NCBI GenBank assembly: GCA_937922985.1
Contig: CALAKV010000015.1
Location: forward strand, 1-16,456
Origin: an uncultured bacterium
Lineage (GTDB): Bacteria > Patescibacteriota > Saccharimonadia > Saccharimonadales > Saccharimonadaceae
Direction: 5' to 3'
DNA length: 16,456 bases
Shown: positions 8,128 through 13,583 of the stretch, piece after piece
Layout of the letters: each line of letters begins with the position of its first letter
How positions within the stretch are numbered: the stretch's first letter is position 1
Position numbers and translations under genes: made by a program
The notes under the pieces: generated by a model
Database searches by the model: none
What the model was told of the DNA's origin: nothing
Seen by the model: the letters and a program-made list of their open reading frames with translations, nothing else

Positions 8128-8159
8128 AAAAAAGCGGACACTGAATTATCAGTATCCGC
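8128..8159 (-). terminator. Terminator hairpin in the packaging-operon leader (attenuator candidate)
   Basis: On the minus strand an 11-bp stem, GCGGATACTGA (8159-8149) with TCAGTGTCCGC (8144-8134) and one G-U pair, has a TAAT loop and is followed by six Ts (8133-8128). It has all the marks of an intrinsic terminator, yet it lies only about 15 nt after the predicted start of transcription and before the first gene. Confidence 0.75.
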
Positions 8160-8168
8160 AAATGGTTC
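8157..8168 (-). repeat. Conserved leader motif GAACCATTTGCG, copy 2
   Basis: This is identical to the 12-mer at 1736-1747 and lies in the same place: 8 nt after the -10 hexamer, with its last GCG forming the base of the terminator stem. The hairpin sequences that follow differ between the two leaders, so conservation is limited to this motif. Confidence 0.75.
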
Positions 8169-8176
8169 GTAACTTT

Positions 8177-8205
8177 ATTATACTATTTTTTGCTACTTTT
8201 AGCAA
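8177..8205 (-). promoter_or_regulatory. Promoter for the packaging operon
   Basis: On the minus strand TTGCTA (8205-8200), a 17-nt spacer and a perfect TATAAT (8182-8177) form a sigma-70-type promoter. The -35 region lies inside a small inverted repeat (TTGCTA/TAGCAA, 8190-8205). It faces away from the plus-strand promoter at 8224-8252, with only 18 nt between the two -35 boxes. Confidence 0.75.
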
Positions 8206-8215
8206 TTTTCGAAAA
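8206..8215. promoter_or_regulatory. Palindrome TTTTCGAAAA between divergent promoters (operator candidate)
   Basis: A perfect 10-bp palindrome lies between the -35 boxes of the leftward and rightward promoters. A protein bound here would contact both. The base composition of the region makes such palindromes fairly common, so the operator call is tentative. Confidence 0.35.
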
Positions 8216-8223
8216 GCTAAATA

Positions 8224-8252
8224 TTGACAAAATTCAAGTTGTTTGTTATAAT
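8224..8252 (+). promoter_or_regulatory. Consensus promoter facing the integrase side
   Basis: TTGACA (8224-8229), a 17-nt spacer and TATAAT (8247-8252) match the sigma-70 consensus exactly. Transcription would start near 8259. A terminator-like structure at 8285-8330 follows, before the next gene at 8362. Confidence 0.85.
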
Positions 8253-8284
8253 GAGAAGGATTTAATTTTGAAAAATCATAAAAA

Positions 8285-8335
8285 CCCCAACAAAAGTCTC
8301 AATTTTATTAGTTTAATATTGGGGCTTTTTGTTTT
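8285..8335 (+). terminator. Terminator-like structure in the rightward leader
   Basis: CCCCAA (8285-8290) pairs with TTGGGG (8319-8324) and CTTTTTGTTTTG follows. The loop of about 28 nt is long, so the structure is weaker than a classical terminator. It would cut the transcript from 8259 to about 75 nt before the gene at 8362. Confidence 0.55.
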
Positions 8336-8361
8336 GTCTCAATAATAAAATGGAGATATCT

Positions 8362-8757
8362 ATGATTTTTAAACTTGATGAAAAAAGGAAAAATACAATG
8401 AAAGAACGGCTTGGTGAGGCTTGTCAATTTATTGATGACGAGCGCTATCTGCCGATGTTCCGAAATAGGCAGAAACGATTCCCTGAGGAATTTGCAAAGA
8501 GCATTGAACTTGCCAAGAAAATTAAAAACGGCGCGAGTAAATATTTTGCTCATATTTGGAGTTCTAAAAATATAAATAAATCACTTGAAATTTTACGTAG
8601 CATTATTAATCGTGCTAAATCTTTGCTTGCAAAAATTCGTTTTGAGAAGAAACAGCTAGCTCGAATTAGTAAAGCTCAGAAAGGTGCGAATATTTCTTTA
8701 CGTGAAAGATATATGAAGCTTAAAAATACTAAATTAGCTCATAGCTCACTGCTATAA
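8362..8757 (+). CDS. Hypothetical basic 131-residue protein
   Basis: The ATG at 8362 was chosen because GGAG lies 6 nt upstream; an in-frame TTG at 8329 falls inside the terminator T-run. The protein is strongly basic and helical. It begins MIFKLDEKRKNTMKERLGE and contains RYLPMFRNRQKRFPEEF (about residues 29-45). A long Lys/Arg-rich helical half with LLAKIRFEKKQLARISKAQK follows. There is no membrane segment and no helix-turn-helix that I can identify with confidence. It lies alone between the divergent promoter region and the integrase, where temperate phages often keep a regulator or an excision protein, and its charge would suit nucleic-acid binding. I do not recognise the family. Confidence 0.7.
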   Translation: MIFKLDEKRKNTMKERLGEACQFIDDERYLPMFRNRQKRFPEEFAKSIELAKKIKNGASKYFAHIWSSKNINKSLEILRSIINRAKSLLAKIRFEKKQLARISKAQKGANISLRERYMKLKNTKLAHSSLL

Positions 8758-9021
8758 TTTAAATTTATTTTTTATTGAAATTTGGGTTTCTAACCCTTTA
8801 TTTCTTGCGCTTCATTGAAAATATTACAACATATTATTTTTTATTGTAAAATAGTAAAAAATATTCAAATTACAATGTCAAATAAAATGCTTGCGTTATT
8901 TCAGAAATGGAGTCTGCGATGAGATAATTTCATAAAAATTTTAATAAAAAATAAGCCGAAATGGTTTATATAAATGTTGATTTAATTTTATTTATTTTTT
9001 ATATAAAGGAGATTTAGATTT
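8758..9021. other. AT-rich gap upstream of the integrase
   Basis: No gene is visible here. A small hairpin (GGGTT 8784-8788, AACCC 8792-8796) followed by TTTATTTCTT may end the upstream gene. TTACAA or its complement occurs three times, at 8824-8829, 8844-8849 (inverted) and 8870-8875. These could be arm-type integrase or repressor sites, but such words are expected by chance in this composition. No convincing promoter for the integrase was found. Confidence 0.4.
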
Positions 9022-9894
9022 ATGTTTGAAGATTACTCACCTGCTGAGAAACAGGTTTATCAATATATCGAATGGTGTCAATTTGTTGCTAATTTTACCG
9101 AAGCAACTATTAAAAGTAAACGTTCGTATTGTTGGAGTTTTATTGAAAAAATGAACATTCACGATATTAAAGAGATCACAGAAAATGAAATTAACGAATG
9201 GGTGCGCTGTCGTCTTTCTGGGGATAAAGGCTTTTCAAAAATATCAGTGAACGCTTTGAGGTCTGAGAAAATTCAGATAATGGCTTTTCTTAAATGGGTT
9301 CACAACACGCAGGGCGGCACTAAAATTCGTTTTCCGTATGTGGTTAATCCAAAGCCTGAACCAGTTAACCGTAAATTCTATAGTAGCGCAGAAATAGACG
9401 ATATGATCGATAAATGTAAAAGCTTAAAATCTAAAATGATAATTTCACTCGCCTTCGATACTGGGCTTCGCCGAATTGAGATAGTAAATATCAAATTCTC
9501 TGATATTGCAGGTAATCAAATTAAGACTATTGGTAAAGGACGAAAACTTGGATTTGTTTATTTTTCAAATAGAACTAAAAAATTAATTGAACAGTTTTCA
9601 AAAACTAGCGAATCAGGAGAAATATATTTACTAAAAAGACGTGAAGAATGTAGGGCTGAATCTTGCGCTTCTGTCATGACGGAACGGCTAAAACGTGAAT
9701 TATTTAAGATAGGATACCCTAACTTTCAGATTCATGAGCTTCGCCATTCTTTCGCTACAGATTTACAGAAAAAAGGTGCAAGAATTGAAGAGATCCAAAA
9801 ATTAATGAGGCACGGAGACCCAGCTGTTACTCAGCGTTACCTTCACGGGCTTGATGGTGTCTTAGGCGATGTTTGGGCTAAATATAAAGGTTAA
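9022..9894 (+). CDS. int: Tyrosine-family phage integrase
   Basis: This 290-residue recombinase probably inserts and excises the prophage. The N-terminal part (about residues 10-100) fits a SAM-like core-binding domain. The catalytic domain has all six expected residues: Arg150 in TGLRRIE, a beta-hairpin Lys in GKGRK (about 172), His238 and Arg241 in HELRH, His264 in LMRHGD, and the nucleophile Tyr273 in TQRYLHG. An AGGAG site lies 10 nt before the ATG. It has no N-terminal arm-binding domain of the lambda type, so it resembles the simple XerC/D-like integrases. It points toward the presumed right attachment site. The inverted repeat right after its stop may serve as a terminator. Confidence 0.93.
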   Translation: MFEDYSPAEKQVYQYIEWCQFVANFTEATIKSKRSYCWSFIEKMNIHDIKEITENEINEWVRCRLSGDKGFSKISVNALRSEKIQIMAFLKWVHNTQGGTKIRFPYVVNPKPEPVNRKFYSSAEIDDMIDKCKSLKSKMIISLAFDTGLRRIEIVNIKFSDIAGNQIKTIGKGRKLGFVYFSNRTKKLIEQFSKTSESGEIYLLKRREECRAESCASVMTERLKRELFKIGYPNFQIHELRHSFATDLQKKGARIEEIQKLMRHGDPAVTQRYLHGLDGVLGDVWAKYKG

Positions 9895-9919
9895 AAGACT
9901 ATTTTACAAAAATAGTCTT
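9895..9919. promoter_or_regulatory. Perfect 11-bp inverted repeat overlapping a -35 box
   Basis: AAGACTATTTT (9895-9905) and AAAATAGTCTT (9909-9919) are perfect inverted copies around a 3-nt centre, starting right after the integrase stop codon. The last two bases are the first two of the TTGACA box at 9918. It could be an integrase terminator, a terminator for leftward transcription (a T-rich tail follows on the minus strand), or an operator for the promoter. Confidence 0.65.
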
Positions 9920-9946
9920 GACAAAACTGCTAATGTTTGATATAAT
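9918..9946 (+). promoter_or_regulatory. Consensus promoter downstream of the integrase
   Basis: TTGACA (9918-9923), a 17-nt spacer and TATAAT (9941-9946) are an exact sigma-70 consensus. The predicted start is about 9953. No gene with a Shine-Dalgarno site follows closely. The hydrolase at 10104 has its own promoter. Confidence 0.8.
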
Positions 9947-9952
9947 GAGAGC

Positions 9953-10035
9953 ATAGAAATGAGGAAATAACCTCATCTACACTTTAACAAGCTGGAATAA
10001 TTCTAAAGAGTTATTTCTGCTTATGTTGTTATATT
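9953..10035 (+). ncRNA. Possible small structured RNA at the prophage edge
   Basis: The transcript from the promoter at 9918 would fold into two hairpins. The first is ATGAGG/CCTCAT (9959-9976, perfect 6 bp). The second is AGCTGGAATAATTC/GAGTTATTTCTGCT (9990-10003 with 10008-10021; 14 positions, one mismatch and two G-U pairs), followed by a U-rich stretch. The first hairpin also contains a tiny ATG AGG AAA TAA frame. I do not recognise an RNA family. It might instead be a leader, or contain the attachment core. Confidence 0.35.
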
Positions 10036-10068
10036 ATATCACAACTTATGCTTTTTCGAAAGTTCATT

Positions 10069-10097
10069 TTGTAAATAGGCCTCAAAAATGGTATAAT
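10069..10097 (+). promoter_or_regulatory. Promoter of the hydrolase gene
   Basis: TTGTAA (10069-10074), a 17-nt spacer and TATAAT (10092-10097) lie just before an ATG at 10104. Only 6 nt separate the -10 box from the start codon, so the mRNA would begin at or next to the ATG. Confidence 0.65.
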
Positions 10098-10103
10098 TAT
10101 AAA

Positions 10104-10919
10104 ATGAATCTAAAATCTTGGCGAAGAATGCTAAAAAATGAGTTTATCGATATTGATGGCAATAAAATTTCAATATATAAAAATTTAGAAGAAAATAAAC
10201 CAATTGCCGTTCTTTTTCATGGTTTTGGCGGAAACTATTTTGGACTAACTCCACTTGGATTTGAGCTTTCAAAAAAATATTCAATTATTATTTGTGAATT
10301 ACCAGCTCACGGTAAAAGCTCACTTAACACCTTTCAAAATATCGATATTTTTCGAATTTTCTACCAAAAGATGATTTCAAAACTTAGTAATTTTGGTGAA
10401 ATTCATCTTATTGTTGGCCACTCTTTTAGTTCTTATTTTGTCAGCGATGATGAGATTTCGAAAAAAATTCCAACCATTATTATAAATCCCGTTTTTGAGC
10501 CTAGCGATTCATTTTTAGCTGGAATGAAATTATTAAATAAATCTAGATTTTTAATGATTTTTTCAAATCTACCAGTTTTCTCACCTTTCAAAGCAGCTAC
10601 TCTCCAAAAAACTTGGTCGCTTGAAGCAAATAAAAATATTTATAAAAACATGTTTTTATGTCAAAACTCAGCAAGGAATTTACTCGCACAAAAATTAACA
10701 ATTCCAATCGCACTTGATAAAAAAGTGTTCGAAACCGATAATTATATCAAAATTGCTATTATTGGTGATAAAGATGGAACGGTTCAGCCTTTCAGTGAAG
10801 AGGAATTTCGCAAAAACTTCCCTAAATCAGATTTTCATATTCTTGAGAATTCCGGTCATTTGTCACCAATGGAAAAACCGCGAGAAATTGCTAAAATTAT
10901 TTTCGAAAATATTAAATAA
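10104..10919 (+). CDS. Alpha/beta hydrolase family protein
   Basis: This 271-residue protein has an alpha/beta-hydrolase layout with an oxyanion-type LFHGFGG (about residues 37-43), a nucleophile elbow GHSFS with Ser107, a charge-relay Asp in GDKDGT (Asp222 or Asp224) and His252 in NSGHLSP. It is probably a cytoplasmic esterase, lipase or similar hydrolase; the substrate cannot be told from sequence. A cap region of about 75 residues (about 130-210) separates the elbow from the Asp. The start at 10104 was preferred over an in-frame ATG at 10023 because a good promoter ends 6 nt before it, which makes the message effectively leaderless. No Shine-Dalgarno site is present at either start. It converges on gltX, and the two share a terminator. 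Confidence 0.85.
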   Translation: MNLKSWRRMLKNEFIDIDGNKISIYKNLEENKPIAVLFHGFGGNYFGLTPLGFELSKKYSIIICELPAHGKSSLNTFQNIDIFRIFYQKMISKLSNFGEIHLIVGHSFSSYFVSDDEISKKIPTIIINPVFEPSDSFLAGMKLLNKSRFLMIFSNLPVFSPFKAATLQKTWSLEANKNIYKNMFLCQNSARNLLAQKLTIPIALDKKVFETDNYIKIAIIGDKDGTVQPFSEEEFRKNFPKSDFHILENSGHLSPMEKPREIAKIIFENIK

Positions 10920-10920
10920 A

Positions 10921-10945
10921 CTCCGTTTGTCACGGAGCTTATTTT
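10921..10945. terminator. Bidirectional terminator between hydrolase and gltX
   Basis: CTCCGT (10921-10926) pairs with ACGGAG (10932-10937). On the plus strand CTTATTTTT follows. On the minus strand the stem is followed by TTTATTTAAT. It lies exactly between the two convergent stop codons. Confidence 0.85.
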
Positions 10946-12402
10946 TACATTTTTTCAATTTCTTTTAGCGAATTTTTAAGGCGTTTTACACTTTCGTCCT
11001 TACCAATTGCTCGCAGAGTTTGATTCAAGGCTGGTGAAAATGGAGCCCAAGTTAATGAGATCCGAATAATCTGGAATAGAATTCCCGGTTTCTGGCCTGT
11101 CTTTTCAAGCAACCTATTTAGCAATTCTTGGATTTCGTTATCATTCCAATCCTCAAGCTGTTCAAACTCAGAAATAACCAAACTTAAAAGCTCCAGGATT
11201 TGTGATTTTTCAAGTTTTTTAAGCTGCTTATTTTTCGAAATCATCTCTAAATCGGCATCTTGTTCAGCAAAGAAATATTCGCTAGCAAGCGGGAGATCTT
11301 TAAGTGTTTTTAAGCGATCAAAAACTAGACCAAGAACTTCTCTTTTGTATTCTTCACTAGCATTCTTAGCATTTTCTCCCCAAAAATCTTGCACACGCTC
11401 AAATAGATCTTCAAGAGAAATTTTGCGAATCCACTGGCCATTGAGCCACAAAAGTCGCTGTTCGTCAAACCTTGCCCCAGATTTTTGCACACGATCAAGA
11501 GAGAATTTTTCGATTAATTCTTCTTTGGTAAAGATTTCTTGTTCAGTGCCATCATTCCAGCCAAGTTGAGCCAAAAAGTTTAGCATTGCTTCTGGCAAAA
11601 TTCCATCCGCTCGATATTCGCTAACACTTTTTGCGCCGTCACGCTTACCAAGTTTCTTATTGCCTTCCGGCGCCAAGATATGTGGCAAATGAGCTAAAAT
11701 TGGTGGTTTAATTTCAAGCGCCTCATATAGCGAAAGGTATTTTGGCGTACTAGCAATATACTCTGAGCCGCGAATTACATGCGTAACTTTCATTTCGAAA
11801 TCATCAACAATATGAGCAAAATTATAAGTTGGAAGGCCATCCGCTTTAATTAAAATAAAATCATCTAAAGCCTCAGGACCAGCTGAAAGCTCACCCATCA
11901 CAGCATCATGCCAAGTATAGCGCTTAATTTCTGGCGTCCTAAAACGGAGCGGCATTCCAATCTCCCATTCTGGTGGATTTTCGGGGCGATGGTCGCGATA
12001 TAAAAATGCACGTTTTTCAGTTTTAGCTTTTTTTCGAAATTCCTCAACTTCTTCTGGTGAATATGGATCAGCATAGGCTAGGCCTTTTTCAATCATTTTT
12101 TGCGCCCATTCAAGATATTTTTCACGACGCTGAGTTTGATGATAAGGTCCAAAACCACCTTTTTCTTGATTTTTTTCGCTATAAACTGGACCCTCATCCC
12201 AGTCTAGACCAAGCCATTTTAAAGTATCAAGGATTAAATCTTCTGCATCATCAACAAATCGAGCTTGGTCGGTATCTTCAATTCGCAAAATAAAATCTCC
12301 GCCAGTTTGCTTAGCGATCAAATAAGGGTAAAGTGCGCTTCGAACATTTCCAACGTGAATATAACCAGTTGGACTTGGCGCAAAACGAGTTCTTGCTTTC
12401 AT
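10945..12402 (-). CDS. gltX: Glutamyl-tRNA synthetase
   Basis: This 485-residue class I aminoacyl-tRNA synthetase joins glutamate to its tRNA in the cytoplasm. It has the full catalytic core. RFAPSPTGYIHVGNVR (residues 6-21) contains the HIGH-type HVGN motif, LRIEDTD (39-45) binds substrate, and KKLGKRD (about 249-255) is the KMSKS-type loop. The DFILIKADGLPTYNFAHIVDD stretch (about 181-201) is typical of the family. The C-terminal half is the helical anticodon-binding domain. The cysteine cluster found in zinc-binding GltX proteins is absent from the region near residue 110. Length is normal. Whether it also charges tRNA-Gln cannot be judged here. Its promoter ends 8 nt before the ATG and there is no Shine-Dalgarno site, so it is probably read as a leaderless mRNA. 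Confidence 0.97.
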   Translation of the reverse strand: MKARTRFAPSPTGYIHVGNVRSALYPYLIAKQTGGDFILRIEDTDQARFVDDAEDLILDTLKWLGLDWDEGPVYSEKNQEKGGFGPYHQTQRREKYLEWAQKMIEKGLAYADPYSPEEVEEFRKKAKTEKRAFLYRDHRPENPPEWEIGMPLRFRTPEIKRYTWHDAVMGELSAGPEALDDFILIKADGLPTYNFAHIVDDFEMKVTHVIRGSEYIASTPKYLSLYEALEIKPPILAHLPHILAPEGNKKLGKRDGAKSVSEYRADGILPEAMLNFLAQLGWNDGTEQEIFTKEELIEKFSLDRVQKSGARFDEQRLLWLNGQWIRKISLEDLFERVQDFWGENAKNASEEYKREVLGLVFDRLKTLKDLPLASEYFFAEQDADLEMISKNKQLKKLEKSQILELLSLVISEFEQLEDWNDNEIQELLNRLLEKTGQKPGILFQIIRISLTWAPFSPALNQTLRAIGKDESVKRLKNSLKEIEKM

Positions 12403-12410
12403 AATTATCT

Positions 12411-12439
12411 ATTATACTTTAATTTTTATTTTTTCTCAA
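12411..12439 (-). promoter_or_regulatory. Promoter of gltX
   Basis: On the minus strand TTGAGA (12439-12434), a 17-nt spacer and TATAAT (12416-12411) end 8 nt before the gltX ATG. The predicted start of transcription is within a base or two of the start codon. Confidence 0.8.
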
Positions 12440-12447
12440 CCCAAAAC

Positions 12448-12474
12448 AAAAAAAGTAGCCAAAAGCTACTTTTT
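12448..12474. terminator. Terminator of the membrane-protein gene
   Basis: AAAAAGTAGC (12450-12459) and GCTACTTTTT (12465-12474) form a 10-bp stem with a 5-nt loop, and A/T runs on both sides make it work in either direction. On the minus strand the stem begins within the stop codon of the gene ending at 12473. Confidence 0.85.
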
Positions 12475-13477
12475 ATGCACTAAGACTAGTTGCGATTTTT
12501 CGAATTTCTTCATCTGAAATCTTATTGCCAGAAACCTCAACTTTATAAAGTTTTCCATTATTCACCCAAACAGATTCCCCACGACGGTTCGAATAAATCG
12601 TTAAGCCATTGCTATAGGTTGTTGAATAATCTTCACTCCATTTTTTTGTAACATAATTCTGTAATAATGCTGAACTATCCCAGCCACTTTGCGATTGTTG
12701 AACCTTATAATTAGAATCACCTTTTTTATATTCGAAATTAACATTTTTTCCATCAAAATAAGCTAGGCCTTTTGGAGAGTATCCACTTGCAATATAAGCA
12801 GGAGTTTCAACCGCCATTCCAGATTGAAAAGCCGTAATTCTGCTTGCAATATCTGGTAGGTTGATATAAGTTAGATATCCAACGCCAAAAATTGCAACAG
12901 CAAAGCCCATCGAAAAACTAATAAACTTCTTGCGCGCAAAAAAACTCTTTCGGTGAATTCCGCGGCTTTTTTTGCTTTCTTCGCGAGACTTTTCAATTGC
13001 TTGACTAATTGCAAATTCTTTAACTTCTTGGTTTGAAATTTCTTGTTTTTGAGATTTTTTCGCTCTAAGTTCTTCATTAGCTTTTTTAGCAAGGGGATGC
13101 TCTTCGAAAGGGGCAATCTTCTCAGCTTCTTTAATTTGTTCTTTCGTAATTGGTGAGATTGTTTTAGAATTTTTTGAAAAACGTGAAATTAAAATTCGGT
13201 CTTGTTGAGTTTCTTTTGCTTCACGTGCGCGTAAAATCGCCTCTTGATAATCGTGGCGACGCTTAAATTGGCTAATCATTTCATCTTGGTGAAGAGAAAC
13301 TCCTTGCCTCTTTGGAATTGTAACATATTTACGGTTTAAAGTGCTTGAACGTTGCAAATTATTATGAATTTTCGAAATATCTTTATTTTTAATACTACAA
13401 TTATTTTTTGGAGCAATTAAAAGTTCACCCGTGATTGCATCATATTTTTTTCCATTTATGATAATTTCGTCTCTCAT
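12473..13477 (-). CDS. Single-pass membrane protein with extracytoplasmic DUF4367-like domain
   Basis: This 334-residue protein has a charged cytoplasmic N-terminal half (about 1-183). It is followed by one membrane helix (about 184-206, FISFSMGFAVAIFGVGYLTY) and an outside domain (about 207-334). Lys/Arg residues before the helix (SRGIHRKSFFARKK) predict N-inside topology. The C-terminal stretch with SNGLTIYSNRRGESVWVNNG, then GKLYKVEV and a final helix, resembles DUF4367-type domains; this is pattern recall. The start has an AGGGA site and a good promoter upstream. It lies next to the sortase gene in the same direction, but a strong terminator and a separate promoter make them separate units. 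No LPXTG-type sorting signal is seen. The function is unknown. Confidence 0.75.
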   Translation of the reverse strand: MRDEIIINGKKYDAITGELLIAPKNNCSIKNKDISKIHNNLQRSSTLNRKYVTIPKRQGVSLHQDEMISQFKRRHDYQEAILRAREAKETQQDRILISRFSKNSKTISPITKEQIKEAEKIAPFEEHPLAKKANEELRAKKSQKQEISNQEVKEFAISQAIEKSREESKKSRGIHRKSFFARKKFISFSMGFAVAIFGVGYLTYINLPDIASRITAFQSGMAVETPAYIASGYSPKGLAYFDGKNVNFEYKKGDSNYKVQQSQSGWDSSALLQNYVTKKWSEDYSTTYSNGLTIYSNRRGESVWVNNGKLYKVEVSGNKISDEEIRKIATSLSA

Positions 13478-13502
13478 TTTATTCCCTATTTAGCTTATGT
13501 AT

Positions 13503-13531
13503 ATTTTACTTTATTTTTACTAAATTTTCAA
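13503..13531 (-). promoter_or_regulatory. Promoter of the membrane-protein gene
   Basis: On the minus strand TTGAAA (13531-13526), a 17-nt spacer and TAAAAT (13508-13503) lie 25 nt before the ATG at 13477. Confidence 0.65.
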
Positions 13532-13544
13532 GGGTTTTCAAAAA

Positions 13545-13580
13545 AATAAATTGCTCAAATTTAAGCTTGAGCAATTTATT
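13545..13580. terminator. Terminator of the sortase gene
   Basis: AATAAATTGCTCAA (13545-13558) and TTGAGCAATTTATT (13567-13580) form a perfect 14-bp stem with an 8-nt loop. On the minus strand it follows the sortase stop codon and is followed by TTTTTT (13546-13541 region). Confidence 0.88.
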
Positions 13581-13583
13581 ATC

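Larger units (their letters stand above)
1..9919. mobile_element. Prophage, packaging/head module plus integrase (left end outside window)
   Basis: A contiguous run of small terminase, large terminase, portal, MuF, scaffold and capsid genes on the minus strand, with a tyrosine integrase on the plus strand at the right, marks an integrated tailed phage. Tail, lysis and lysogeny genes are not seen and must lie to the left. The right boundary is inferred. The integrase ends at 9894 and the next gene, a hydrolase, has its own promoter from 10069, so the junction should fall between about 9895 and 10069. The exact att core cannot be fixed without the other end. Confidence 0.85.

Noticed and set aside
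8096..8161. Upstream start adding 22 residues to the 82-residue phage protein
   Set aside because: The extension covers the terminator hairpin and has no good ribosome-binding site, while GGAG lies 5 nt before the ATG at 8095.
8977..9005. TTGATT-17-TATATA as integrase promoter
   Set aside because: It would start transcription after the Shine-Dalgarno site of the integrase, so it is unlikely to serve that gene.
10023..10103. Upstream in-frame ATG that would add 27 residues to the hydrolase
   Set aside because: It has no ribosome-binding site, the extra residues look unlike a hydrolase start, and the promoter at 10069-10097 would begin transcription after it.
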